Source of the DNA: Alphaproteobacteria bacterium
GTDB lineage: Bacteria; Pseudomonadota; Alphaproteobacteria; Micavibrionales; Micavibrionaceae
Direction: 5' to 3'
Assembly: GCA_021775915.1 (NCBI GenBank)
Contig: JAJFGW010000049.1
Span: 1 to 32,721 of the forward strand
Length of the DNA stretch: 32,721 nucleotides
Under the pieces are notes generated by a model. It was not told where the DNA came from, did no database searches, and worked only from the letters and a program-made list of their open reading frames with translations. The translations under genes were made by a program, and so were the position numbers. Every line of letters starts with the position of its first letter. Position 1 is the first letter of the stretch. Positions 16,756 to 25,277 of the stretch are shown here, piece after piece.

Positions 16756-18798
16756 TTAAATATCAATATCTTCAACGAATTCAGCGTTTTCCTGAATGAA
16801 TTGATAGCGGGCATCGGCATTTTTGCCCATGAGGCGTTCTACTAAATCGTCAACTTGTTCAGTGGAGGGGGATTTGCCTGTGTCCTCTTCGTCCATGCCC
16901 ATCATGGCCATCTCTTCTGTGATGCCTAATGTTGCCATAGCGTCAGGAAGGCTAACCCTTATCAGGGTTCTTGTGTCCGGGTTCATGGTGGTTTCTTTTA
17001 GTTGTTTAGCGGGCATTTCGCCTAAGCCTTTGAAGCGGCTCATATCAACCTTCTTTTTGCCTTTAAATACGGTTTTCATGAGCTCGTCTTTTTGGGCATC
17101 ATCCATGGCATATTCACTTAAAGCGCCGCTCGTCAGGCGGTAAAGGGGCGGCTGCGCCAAATATAAATGACCGTTTTCTACCAGAGGCCTCATTTGCGTG
17201 TAAAAGAGGGTGATGAGAAGAGCGGCAATGTGGGCGCCGTCAACATCAGCATCGGTCATGATAATAATTTTTTCGTAGCGCAATTTTGCCAGATCAAAAT
17301 CCGGGCCCATGCCGCCACCTAATGCTTGCACCAGATCCTGAATTTCTTGATTGGCGCGGATTTTATCTCTTGAGGCGCTGACAACATTGAGGATTTTCCC
17401 CCGTAATGGCAGGATGGCTTGCGTGTCCCGTCGCCTTCCTTGTTTAGCAGAGCCGCCAGCACTGTCGCCCTCGACAATAAATAGCTCGGTGCCTTCAGCC
17501 GCAGAGCGCGAACAATCGGCCAGTTTTCCGGGCAGGCGTAGCTTGCGGGTGGCTGTTTTGCGCGCCATATCTTTATCTTCACGGCGTCTTTTTCGTTCTT
17601 CGGCAAGATCGATAATATATTGCAACAGCATTTGACTGGAGGCTGGGTCGGCTGATAGCCAATGGTCAAAATGGTCTTTTATAGCCTGGTCGACAAGGCG
17701 CGTTACATCGACGTTTGATAGTTTATCCTTGGTCTGCCCTTGAAACTGTGGCTCACGGATAAAGATCGAAACCAGAATAGCGGCGGTTCCTACAACATCA
17801 TCGGCCGTAATAACGGAGGCTTTTTTGTTGCCAACCATTTCGCCGTAATTACGCAGACCGCGGGCGAGAGCCGCCCTTAAACCTTGTTCGTGGGTGCCGC
17901 CTTGCGGGGTGGGCACAGTATTACAGTAGGAATGGATAAAACCATCGCCTGTTTGTGGCCATGCGATGGCAAATTCAATACGTCCGGCATCATCGGGAAA
18001 ATCAGTTTTTCCGCTAAAAGCCTTTGGCGTAACTGTTTTTTTATCCTTAAGTGATGAATTAAGAAAATCGAGCAAACCATTGGGAAATCTAAAACTCTCT
18101 TCTTCCGGAACTTTGCTATCGGATTGCAGAAGAGTCGCTTCGCATTTCCAGCGAATTTCCACACCGCCAAACAGATAAGCTTTTGAGCGTGTCATTTGGT
18201 AGAGCCACGCCGGTTTTAGTCGTGCTTTTGATCCAAAAATCTCCGGGTCAGGCCGGAACCAGACCGTTGTGCCACGCCTGTTATTAATGGAACCGAGGTC
18301 TTCGAGTTTGCTGGTAGCGTGGCCTTTGGAAAAGCTTTGTTTGTAGAGTTTTTTATCGCGGGCGACTTCTACCCACATCTCTTCGGACAAGGCGTTCACA
18401 ACGGAAATGCCAACGCCGTGCAGGCCGCCTGCGGTCTGGTAAACTTTGCCATCAAATTTGCCGCCGGAATGCAGTGTTGTCATTATGACTTCCAGCGCTG
18501 ATTTTCCGGGGTATTTGGGGTGTTCATCAACGGGAATGCCCCGGCCATTATCTCTGACTGTGATGGAGCCGTCTTCGTGGAGCTCAATTTCAATCCGGTC
18601 GGCATAGCCGGCTACGGCTTCATCCATTGAGTTATCAAGGATTTCACCGACAAGGTGATGCAGCGCCCGTTCGTCCGTGCCGCCGATATACATGCCGGGG
18701 CGCCGCCTGACAGGTTCCAGACCTTCCAGAACCTCAATGTCAGAGGCCCCATAGGAATTGTCTTTTTGTGCTGTGTTGTCGCTGAATAAATCTGCCAT
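16756..18798 (-). CDS. parE: DNA topoisomerase IV subunit B
   Basis: A 680-residue type IIA topoisomerase B subunit, the ATPase half of topoisomerase IV that decatenates daughter chromosomes with ParC. The GHKL ATPase motifs are EILDNSMDEAVAG, DNGRGIPVD and GGLHGVGISVVNALS. The transducer has QGQTKDKLSN, and the TOPRIM domain has EGDSAGGSAKQGR and TDADVDGAHI. I prefer ParE over GyrB because the length lacks the GyrB insert and the sequence IFGSKARLKPAWLYQMTRSK is ParE-like. The ATG has AGG seven bases upstream. parC is not in the window. Confidence 0.93.
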   Translation of the reverse strand: MADLFSDNTAQKDNSYGASDIEVLEGLEPVRRRPGMYIGGTDERALHHLVGEILDNSMDEAVAGYADRIEIELHEDGSITVRDNGRGIPVDEHPKYPGKSALEVIMTTLHSGGKFDGKVYQTAGGLHGVGISVVNALSEEMWVEVARDKKLYKQSFSKGHATSKLEDLGSINNRRGTTVWFRPDPEIFGSKARLKPAWLYQMTRSKAYLFGGVEIRWKCEATLLQSDSKVPEEESFRFPNGLLDFLNSSLKDKKTVTPKAFSGKTDFPDDAGRIEFAIAWPQTGDGFIHSYCNTVPTPQGGTHEQGLRAALARGLRNYGEMVGNKKASVITADDVVGTAAILVSIFIREPQFQGQTKDKLSNVDVTRLVDQAIKDHFDHWLSADPASSQMLLQYIIDLAEERKRRREDKDMARKTATRKLRLPGKLADCSRSAAEGTELFIVEGDSAGGSAKQGRRRDTQAILPLRGKILNVVSASRDKIRANQEIQDLVQALGGGMGPDFDLAKLRYEKIIIMTDADVDGAHIAALLITLFYTQMRPLVENGHLYLAQPPLYRLTSGALSEYAMDDAQKDELMKTVFKGKKKVDMSRFKGLGEMPAKQLKETTMNPDTRTLIRVSLPDAMATLGITEEMAMMGMDEEDTGKSPSTEQVDDLVERLMGKNADARYQFIQENAEFVEDIDI

Positions 18799-18878
18799 TG
18801 ATTACCTAAGTCTGTTTCGCATAGCCATTAAGAAGCATATGAGCTATAACGAATTGGACACAGCTTTAAAAGTCAAAA

Positions 18879-19721
18879 ATGAGTATAGACCCTAAAAAAT
18901 CACGCGGTAGAAAGATAACGGCCAAGGTTACGCCTATGCCTGTGGACACTATTGCCGAGAATATTATTAGCGCCGGGTGGCTTTTGGAGCAGATGGATAT
19001 AGCAGGAGGTAACAGGTCTCATAGTTATGTTGGAGGGCGTACTGTAACGGTGGGGCTGGAGGCCATGGCGTTTAAAGCGCCGGTTTATGTTGGTGATAAT
19101 GTCACAATTTATACTGAAATTATAAAACAGGGGCGCTCTTCTTTATCCGTTGGGGTTAAGGCTCATGCCGAACCTAGAGAGGGGGGGCGATCCCGCAAGG
19201 TGACAGAGGGCGTGTTTACCTTTGTTCATATTGATGAAAATGGTAAATCCAAACCAATTCACGGTGCGCGACCCTCTTCATCTCGAAAAAAGGTTTCAAA
19301 ACCCAAAGCGTCAGCAACAGATGTACTGAGCACCGAACCAAAGTTGAAAAAGGGACAAGAGCTGTCTTTGCGTACAGTGCCGTTCCCCAGAGACAAGAAT
19401 CATAACGGTGATATTTTTGGAGGCTGGGTTTTAACCCAGATGGATGTTGCGGCGTCGGTCAGAGCCAGAAACTTTGTTGGTGGCCGTGCTGTGCCGGTTG
19501 CTATTGATGCGATGACCTTTCATAAACCAGTCTCTGAGCTTGATGAGGTTAGTTTTTATACGGAAATACAGCGGGTTGGGACTAGTTCTGTTATAATAAG
19601 GGTTGAATCTTGGGCGTTAAGAGAAAATTTAAAAAAGTATGAAAAGGTTACTGAAGGGACTTTTACTTACGTAGCTATAGGTAAAGACAGAAAGGCCGTG
19701 CCTTTTAAACCTAATTCATGA
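18879..19721 (+). CDS. Double-hotdog acyl-CoA thioesterase
   Basis: Two hotdog domains in tandem (about 20-125 and 163-272) are linked by a Lys/Ser-rich segment; both resemble YciA/ACOT thioesterases that hydrolyse acyl-CoA. The second domain keeps the motif NGDIFGGWVLTQMDVA with Asp178, the position of the catalytic Asp in YciA. The first domain reads ENIISAGWLLEQMDIAGG, with Ile29 at that place, so it is probably non-catalytic or serves only in the dimer interface. Both domains share VGGR, a (V/I)...(A/D)M.F..PV segment and the KVTEG.F(T) ending. No clear ribosome site precedes the ATG. It overlaps or nearly abuts the next gene. Confidence 0.85.
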   Translation: MSIDPKKSRGRKITAKVTPMPVDTIAENIISAGWLLEQMDIAGGNRSHSYVGGRTVTVGLEAMAFKAPVYVGDNVTIYTEIIKQGRSSLSVGVKAHAEPREGGRSRKVTEGVFTFVHIDENGKSKPIHGARPSSSRKKVSKPKASATDVLSTEPKLKKGQELSLRTVPFPRDKNHNGDIFGGWVLTQMDVAASVRARNFVGGRAVPVAIDAMTFHKPVSELDEVSFYTEIQRVGTSSVIIRVESWALRENLKKYEKVTEGTFTYVAIGKDRKAVPFKPNS

Positions 19722-19729
19722 GGATGTAT

Positions 19730-20881
19730 ATGAGAGCTTATCCGTTGAAAATATTGATGTTTCTTGTTTTGTCGCTGCTTGTTGCAGGCACTGCTCATGC
19801 GCAGTTGGAAAACATAGATATGGATAAGATTGAGAATATTCCAAGTTATGCGGCAGCAGAGCTGTCAGAAGAAAATTTTTTAGCTCAAAGTAAGCTTTAT
19901 GAAGAAGAACCACTGGGCGATCAGTTTCTAGCTTATAAGCTCAGATTACCCCGAGGGTGGCATAAAGCTGAGACGGACATGTCTTTTAATCAGAAGGAAA
20001 TGGAAAAAGCGGGTGTTAGCCAGCATATATTAGGTCAAGTTGCCAAATATTATGGCCCGGGGCGAATAGAGTCGCTGAGCAGTTTTGAAATAGAGGCCCA
20101 GGGGCTTGATTTTGATGTAACGGCCAAAAACTGGTTTATGCAGGAAATTCTTACGCAGGGCTACGCTCTGGAAGGGTTGAAGGTTTATTCCGATAAGCGC
20201 GTTGAGGCCCTTTATGTCGTTGTGAAAGGTGATACGGCTTTTGTGGTTAGGGCCGTTGCTGAGATCAACGGTTCGCGCATGGTTGTGGCCTCGTATTACA
20301 TACCTGATAAGTTTTGGACACAGGAAAGAGCTTATCAGGAAAGAGCTATGGAATCTTTTCAGTTTATATCACCTGAAAAATCAAAAATTGAAAGGTTAAG
20401 AACCTATTCTTTCCTTGATCTTTTGACTTTTGATTACCCGGCCTCGTGGCGCTTGATAGCCCCCAATATTTTCTCGGTTCAGGGTATGGAGGCGCAACTT
20501 ATTCTATCGTCGGACCAGGTCACTATGAATGGTGAAATGCATATAAGCGTTATCTCTACTGAGTTCGAGACTGCCCTGACTGAAGAGCTTGCTTATTTAA
20601 AGAATGAGATGGTTGATAGAGGACTTGAAATAGGGGCTATTATTGAAACCCCCGATAAATATAAATTTAATGATCACATTTACTATGGTTATGTAGAGGT
20701 TCATAAAGCCGTTGACGATACAAATCAGGTTTTGGAGCACGAATACTGGATCGCCATTATGGAAGAAGATAGGTATTATTACGTGGTCACAATGCTAACG
20801 CCGGGTAGAGAGGGCGATTTCTATACCTGGGCACGTAATGCCGAATCTTTTCAAACCGTTTTGCAAAGTTTCCGTTTATAA
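19730..20881 (+). CDS. Exported protein of unknown function with two similar halves
   Basis: A 383-residue protein starting at ATG 19730, which has GAGG seven bases upstream; ATGs at 19718 and 19724 are also in frame, the first overlapping the thioesterase stop (ATGA). It has a signal peptide (AYPLKILMFLVLSLLVAG to TAHA). The mature part seems to hold two related alpha/beta modules. Each begins with a Pro-x-x-Trp segment (LPRGWHKAE; YPASWRLIA), continues through sheet-like stretches, and closes with an aromatic helix (RAMESFQF; SFQTVLQSFRL). That pattern recalls PsbP/DUF1795-type folds, but this is inference. It is coupled to the thioesterase gene. No enzyme motif is visible. Confidence 0.72.
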   Translation: MRAYPLKILMFLVLSLLVAGTAHAQLENIDMDKIENIPSYAAAELSEENFLAQSKLYEEEPLGDQFLAYKLRLPRGWHKAETDMSFNQKEMEKAGVSQHILGQVAKYYGPGRIESLSSFEIEAQGLDFDVTAKNWFMQEILTQGYALEGLKVYSDKRVEALYVVVKGDTAFVVRAVAEINGSRMVVASYYIPDKFWTQERAYQERAMESFQFISPEKSKIERLRTYSFLDLLTFDYPASWRLIAPNIFSVQGMEAQLILSSDQVTMNGEMHISVISTEFETALTEELAYLKNEMVDRGLEIGAIIETPDKYKFNDHIYYGYVEVHKAVDDTNQVLEHEYWIAIMEEDRYYYVVTMLTPGREGDFYTWARNAESFQTVLQSFRL

Positions 20882-20892
20882 CAACCTGAAAA

Positions 20893-22347
20893 TTAAGCTG
20901 AATAATAAAGCATATATTCAATCGGGTGAGGCATCGTTTCGTACATGTCTATTTCTTCCATCTTAAGCTCAATATAACCTTCCAGAGCGCCGGCGCTAAA
21001 GACGTCGCCTTTCATGAGAAATTCGTGATCGCTTTTTAGCGCTTCTACCGCCTCACGCAGCGAGCCACAAACGGTAGGGACATCAGACAGTTCGTCTTCT
21101 GGCAGGTCATAGAGGTTTTTGTCCATGGCTTCACCCGGGTGAATTTTATTTTCGATACCGTCAATGCCAGCCATCAGCATAGCGGCAAAAGAGAGGTAAC
21201 CATTGGCTGTAGCATCCGGGAAGCGTACTTCCACACGTTTGCCATTTGGCGTTGTCGCAAAAGGAATGCGGCATGAGGCAGAGCGGTTGCTTTGTGAGTA
21301 CGCCAAAATTACAGGCGCTTCATAGCCCGGCACAAGACGTTTGTAGCTGTTGGTTGAAGGGTTGGTGAAAGCGTTCAAAGCGCGGGCATGTTTGATAATA
21401 CCGCCGATATAATAAAGACAGTCTTCTGACAGGTCTGCATATTCTTTTCCGGCAAAAAGTGGCTTGCCGCCTTTGAATAGTGACTGGTGGCAATGCATGC
21501 CTGAGCCATTATCGCCGTAAATCGGTTTTGGCAGGAAAGTAGCTGTTTTGCCGTAAGCGTGGGCGACGTTATGAACGACGTATTTATAAAGCTGTAAATT
21601 GTCGGCGCATTCTGTCATCGGGGTGTATTTTATACCCAGCTCACACTGGCTTGGCGCAACTTCGTGGTGGTGCTTTTCCACCGGGACACCCATATGTTTC
21701 ATCACAGTTACCATCTCGGCGCGAATATTAGAAAGACTGTCTACAGGGGCTTCCGGGAAATACCCTCCTTTGATATTTGGTCTGTGAGCTGTATTGCCGC
21801 CGTCATATTCCCGACCTCTGTTGTAAGGGCCTTCTTCACTGTCTACGCGGTAGCTGACATGATTCATGTCCATATGAATACGAACATCCTCAAAAACAAA
21901 GAACTCGGCCTCTGGGCCTACATTGATCGTGTCGGCGATTCCTGTGCTTTTCAGGTAATCTTCGGCAGATTTGGAAATGGAGCGTGGATCGCGGTCATAG
22001 GGTTTGCCGGTGCCCGGCTCAATAACATCACAGAAAACTTTCATCGTCGGTTGCGCTGAAAAAGGATCAAGGCACCATTTGGTAACATCAGGGCGGAGAA
22101 TCATGTCGGATTCATTGATGCTTTTCCATCCGGCGATGGATGAGCCATCAAAGAAAATCCCGGTTTCAATCATGTCTTTATCTATTGAGTCCAGATGCTG
22201 AGCGGTGTGCTGCCATTTTCCCCGCATATCTGTGAAGTTGAAATCGACATATTGAATTTCGTTTTCTTCCAGAGCCCTCAAGAAGTCGTTGGTGTTTTTA
22301 CTGGCGAAGTTAGCTGTGTTTTTAGTTTTTAAGGCTGTGGCTGACAT
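20893..22347 (-). CDS. glnA: Glutamine synthetase, type I
   Basis: A 484-residue glutamine synthetase that makes glutamine from glutamate, ammonia and ATP in a dodecamer. Signature motifs are FDGSSIAGWKSINESDM, the metal site GPEAEFFVF, KHHHEVAPSQCELG, the ATP-binding NGSGMHCHQSL and the arginine-rich NPSTNSYKRLVPGYEAP. The adenylylation tyrosine is Tyr413 in NLYDLPEDE, so control by GlnE is expected. The N-terminus carries about 14 extra residues (MSATALKTKNTANF). glnB, often just upstream in alphaproteobacteria, is absent; tRNA-His lies there instead. It converges with the exported protein gene, 11 bp apart. Confidence 0.96.
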   Translation of the reverse strand: MSATALKTKNTANFASKNTNDFLRALEENEIQYVDFNFTDMRGKWQHTAQHLDSIDKDMIETGIFFDGSSIAGWKSINESDMILRPDVTKWCLDPFSAQPTMKVFCDVIEPGTGKPYDRDPRSISKSAEDYLKSTGIADTINVGPEAEFFVFEDVRIHMDMNHVSYRVDSEEGPYNRGREYDGGNTAHRPNIKGGYFPEAPVDSLSNIRAEMVTVMKHMGVPVEKHHHEVAPSQCELGIKYTPMTECADNLQLYKYVVHNVAHAYGKTATFLPKPIYGDNGSGMHCHQSLFKGGKPLFAGKEYADLSEDCLYYIGGIIKHARALNAFTNPSTNSYKRLVPGYEAPVILAYSQSNRSASCRIPFATTPNGKRVEVRFPDATANGYLSFAAMLMAGIDGIENKIHPGEAMDKNLYDLPEDELSDVPTVCGSLREAVEALKSDHEFLMKGDVFSAGALEGYIELKMEEIDMYETMPHPIEYMLYYSA

Positions 22348-22470
22348 TTTATTTTCGCTCCGTATGTGATAAACGCATGGCTGATATGCAATTAATAAAA
22401 ATTAACATGAGTCGCATCGGGGAGTCTACAATGAATGGCTGATTATTTTTACTTTTTTGGACAGACTAAC

Positions 22471-22500
22471 TTGACGCCGCATCCCATAACAGGATAGATA
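22471..22500 (+). promoter_or_regulatory. Probable promoter of tRNA-His
   Basis: TTGACG at 22471-22476 is followed by TAGATA at 22495-22500 (18-bp spacer), ending about 19 bp before the tRNA. The -10 is imperfect, but the position suits a tRNA gene. Confidence 0.45.
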
Positions 22501-22518
22501 GTGCACTCATCGCCTAAT

Positions 22519-22594
22519 GGCGGCTGTAGCTCAGTGGTAGAGCTCTCGGTTGTGGTCCGAGCGGTCGCGGGTTCGAACCCCGTCAGCCGCCCCA
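22519..22594 (+). tRNA. tRNA-His (anticodon GTG)
   Basis: A full cloverleaf is visible. The acceptor stem GCGGCTG/CAGCCGC is extended by the histidine-specific G-1 paired with C73, followed by an encoded CCA. The D arm is GCTC...GAGC, the anticodon arm CTCGG TTGTGGT CCGAG gives GTG, and the T loop is GTTCGAAC. Confidence 0.97.
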
Positions 22595-22623
22595 TTTAAT
22601 ACTTCAGGGGCATATTTCCAGAT

Positions 22624-22878
22624 TTATTTGCCGGAGGGCTTCTTCTTGACCAAGGAGTCCAGCTCCTTTTGCATGCGGGCTTTGTTGAGTGCACGGGTTA
22701 GGCGGCGTTCTTCCATGTCCGGGCCGAAATATATGGCGAGCAAGGAAAGTGACGGGGGAACCATTAACAGCAGGGCAAGATAGACATCGTGGCCATAGGC
22801 CCCGGCAGCGATAAATCCGGCGGCGATTACCATGATGGCGTTGGCGAGATAAGCAGCGTAACGAATAAAGCGATCCAT
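22624..22878 (-). CDS. Small two-helix membrane protein
   Basis: An 84-residue protein whose ATG has AAAGG eight bases upstream. Two hydrophobic helices (about 10-28 and 33-52) are followed by a charged C-terminal tail (MEERRLTRALNKARMQKEL and on), probably cytoplasmic. No family is recognised. It faces the DUF4139 gene divergently. Confidence 0.7.
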   Translation of the reverse strand: MDRFIRYAAYLANAIMVIAAGFIAAGAYGHDVYLALLLMVPPSLSLLAIYFGPDMEERRLTRALNKARMQKELDSLVKKKPSGK

Positions 22879-22962
22879 GTGATTAACCTTTTATGATGTT
22901 TTCTAGCATGTTAAATTGAGTCGCCCGTTATCTGCAACCCGGTGATTTAAAGGAGCTTTGTG

Positions 22963-24648
22963 ATGTTTCGTCTGTTTTCGGTTTTTCTTTGCTTTGGTGT
23001 TTTCTTTTCCGTTTCATCTTCGGAGGCGGTTTTTGCGGCTGAAATTATGGCGAAAAGTGAATTACAAGCGGCTACGGTTTACACCAACCGCGCCACATTG
23101 ACGCGGCAGGCGATCATTGATGTTCCGGCGGGAGCGCACAAGCTCGTGTTCTCCGGACTTCCTAATGACCTGTTGCCTGATTCTCTGCGGGCCGAGGGTT
23201 CGGCAAAGGCGTCTGTCATATTTGGCGCGCTGTCACATAAGCAGGTCTTTGCGGCGAAGCTGGTTATTCCCCGTGAGCAGGAGCTGCATGACAAAATTGA
23301 GGCGCTACAGGATCAGCGTAAAGTTGTGAGTGCTGAGAAAGCAGCGCTTGGTGCAAAGCAGGCTTTTTTGACTAATTTGGGAAAGCTGGCCGGCCTTCGT
23401 GCCAATGAAGATATTGCGGAGATAGATTTGAAGCCCGAACAGTGGGGGGCTGCGGCAGATACGATTCAGGGTAATACTGCTGCTATCCTTAAAGCTAATT
23501 TGGCCCATGATATAAGCTTGCGTAAAATCGACCGCGAAATTCGAAAACTGCAAAAAGATATTCAGGACATCACCGCGCCTGACCCTCGTGCTTATGGTCG
23601 CCGTAGCACTTATCAGGTGAGCATACCTCTGGAGGTTGAGGTCGCAACAAAGCTGACGATTGAGCTGAGCTATCAGGTGCCGGGCGTATCGTGGCGGCCG
23701 CTTTATGATGCGCGGCTGGATACGGAAACCGGGGATCTTGAGATCACGCAGTTTGGTGTTGTGCAGCAGAGAACGGGCGAAGATTGGAAAGATATTGCCT
23801 TGGTCCTGTCAACCGCACAGCCGCATCGCGGGGCGGGATTGCCGGATTTGTCGCCTATGTGGGTGAACTTGTTTCAGAGGGAGCCGATGGCTTCCAAGAG
23901 AGCGATGTTTAGTGCCGGTGCAGTAATGGAAGATTCTGCTGTTATGGCTCTGGCGGAAGCGCCTATGGAACGGCGCCGTGAGATGAAAGCGCAGTTTGTG
24001 CAGGCGGAGATTGATACCGGCGGCTTTACCAGTGAATACCGCATTCCGGGGCCGAGCACGGTGGTTTCCGATGGTACTGAAAGCAAGCTTTTGATCGGAA
24101 GCTTTGAAACGGAGAACAAGCTCCAGATACAAATCAAGCCACAGCTCAGTACCAATGCTTTTTTGGTTGCCAGTGCAAAGTTAAAGGGCGAAGCACCGAT
24201 TTTGCCGGGGCGGGTCAGTCTATTTCGTGACGGTGCCTATGTTGGGCAGAGCGTATTTCCGCTCTTGCGGCCGGAGGAGGAGCATAGTCTTGGCTTTGGA
24301 ATTGATGACCAGATCGCCGTTACGCGCCGCGTTATGAAAGACGAACATAGCGAGGCAGGGTTGATTTCGAAAGACAGTATAAAGGAACGTCATTTCCTAA
24401 CAGAGCTTCAGAATCTTCACACGATTCCGGTTGAACTCATTGTTTTTGAAACCCTCCCTGTTTCCAAAGACAAAAAGATAGAGGTCGAGATTAAAAACAA
24501 AGCCACTTCTCCGGGTTTTGAAGAAGATGCTGATAATGTTAAGGGGCTATTACGTTGGTCGCTTAAGCTTGAGCCGCAGCAAAAAACAGACATCAAGCTG
24601 GGCTGGAAAGTAAGCTGGCCCGAAGGTTCCTCGATTAGCGGTTTGTAG
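22963..24648 (+). CDS. Exported DUF4139/DUF4140 protein (mucoidy inhibitor MuiA-like)
   Basis: A 561-residue protein with a signal peptide (MFRLFSVFLCFGVFFSV to VFAAE). An N-terminal DUF4140-like module (VYTNRATLTRQA...VPAGAHKLVFSGLP) is followed by a coiled-coil region (about 105-215). The DUF4139 beta domain has the family signature YQVPGVSWRPLYDARLD and TGEDWKDIALVLSTAQP, and the end is KLGWKVSWPEG. Family members occur in many bacteria with poorly known roles; the name comes from a mucoidy-related gene. ATG 22963 is preferred to GTG 22960 because AGGAG is then spaced seven bases away. A long hairpin repeat follows the stop. Confidence 0.88.
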   Translation: MFRLFSVFLCFGVFFSVSSSEAVFAAEIMAKSELQAATVYTNRATLTRQAIIDVPAGAHKLVFSGLPNDLLPDSLRAEGSAKASVIFGALSHKQVFAAKLVIPREQELHDKIEALQDQRKVVSAEKAALGAKQAFLTNLGKLAGLRANEDIAEIDLKPEQWGAAADTIQGNTAAILKANLAHDISLRKIDREIRKLQKDIQDITAPDPRAYGRRSTYQVSIPLEVEVATKLTIELSYQVPGVSWRPLYDARLDTETGDLEITQFGVVQQRTGEDWKDIALVLSTAQPHRGAGLPDLSPMWVNLFQREPMASKRAMFSAGAVMEDSAVMALAEAPMERRREMKAQFVQAEIDTGGFTSEYRIPGPSTVVSDGTESKLLIGSFETENKLQIQIKPQLSTNAFLVASAKLKGEAPILPGRVSLFRDGAYVGQSVFPLLRPEEEHSLGFGIDDQIAVTRRVMKDEHSEAGLISKDSIKERHFLTELQNLHTIPVELIVFETLPVSKDKKIEVEIKNKATSPGFEEDADNVKGLLRWSLKLEPQQKTDIKLGWKVSWPEGSSISGL

Positions 24649-24653
24649 AAAGT

Positions 24654-24732
24654 CGTCATTTCGAGCGCAGCGAAGCAATCCAGAGAGCCAGAAGGTAAAA
24701 GACTGGATTGCTTCGCTGCGCTCGCAATGACG
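24654..24732. repeat. Long imperfect hairpin repeat (30-bp arms)
   Basis: The left arm at 24654-24683 and right arm at 24703-24732 are reverse complements at 29 of 30 positions, with a 19-base loop. The arm motif (GCGCAGCGAAGCAATCCAG) is a dispersed repeat found between genes in many bacterial genomes; its chance translation gives the familiar HCERSEAIQ peptide. It lies six bases after the DUF4139 stop and could also end transcription or protect the mRNA 3' end. Confidence 0.9.
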
Positions 24733-24758
24733 ATTATAAAGAGAAAATACATGTAAAC

Positions 24759-24786
24759 TTGACACCCGCTTGACAATATGTAAACA
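24759..24786 (+). promoter_or_regulatory. Sigma70-like promoter of the 135-residue unknown gene
   Basis: Consensus TTGACA (24759-24764) and TAAACA (24781-24786) with a 16-bp spacer, about 40 bp upstream of the ATG. A second TTGACA overlaps at 24770. Confidence 0.5.
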
Positions 24787-24825
24787 TCCAAGTTCGTTTT
24801 GGAATGAATTTTGAGGAGCGAGATA

Positions 24826-25233
24826 ATGTTAAATGAGAAATGGATTGCAGCAATGCGTGAGGGGGATAGCTCCTCTAGTGAAGCCTGGAAATTAGCCACA
24901 GAAATTGGCAGGCACATTTTTTTCTTAAAAATGCCTCGAGATGTTTACAGTGATGTTGTTGAAAATCCAAGTGACACTCTTCGTGAGAAGATTGTTTCTA
25001 GCGCAGCAAAAGCTCTTCCTAAAGATGAAAACGGAAATTATTCGTACCAGCCGATAATGGATGGTTTTAATAGTGCCGTGCAAAGATATATAGATCAGTG
25101 TCTGGAAGACGGAGAAGTTTCTGATATGCACGATAGAGTCTTTGGTGGTGTTCCTACTCAAAACGGTGAAAACTATGCCGTTGCTCTTAGGGGAGTTATC
25201 CAAGCAGAGCTACAGAAAAAATTAACGCTGTAA
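24826..25233 (+). CDS. Hypothetical protein (135 aa)
   Basis: A soluble, acidic, helix-rich protein with no signal peptide, membrane segment or motif I know. The ATG at 24826 has a strong GAGGAG ribosome site seven bases away, and a good promoter lies upstream. The start at 24811 would be TTG and lies on the ribosome site, so it is rejected. Features seen: MLNEKWIAAMREGDSSSSE at the start, a middle SAAKALPKDENGNYSYQP segment, and a final amphipathic helix. It is isolated between the hairpin repeat and nnr, 44 bp apart from the latter. The codon use and clean signals suggest a real gene. Confidence 0.72.
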   Translation: MLNEKWIAAMREGDSSSSEAWKLATEIGRHIFFLKMPRDVYSDVVENPSDTLREKIVSSAAKALPKDENGNYSYQPIMDGFNSAVQRYIDQCLEDGEVSDMHDRVFGGVPTQNGENYAVALRGVIQAELQKKLTL

Positions 25234-25277
25234 GTTTTTTGTTTTTCTCGCTCTGAGTTCTGCTGTACCGTTACGGT

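Noticed and set aside
16756-18798. Calling the topoisomerase gene gyrB
   Set aside because: Length and the FGSKARLKPAWLYQMTRSK region fit ParE better than the longer GyrB.
24417-24917. Minus-strand open frames containing HCERSEAIQ-like peptides
   Set aside because: They translate the hairpin repeat and antisense DUF4139 sequence, a well-known annotation artefact.
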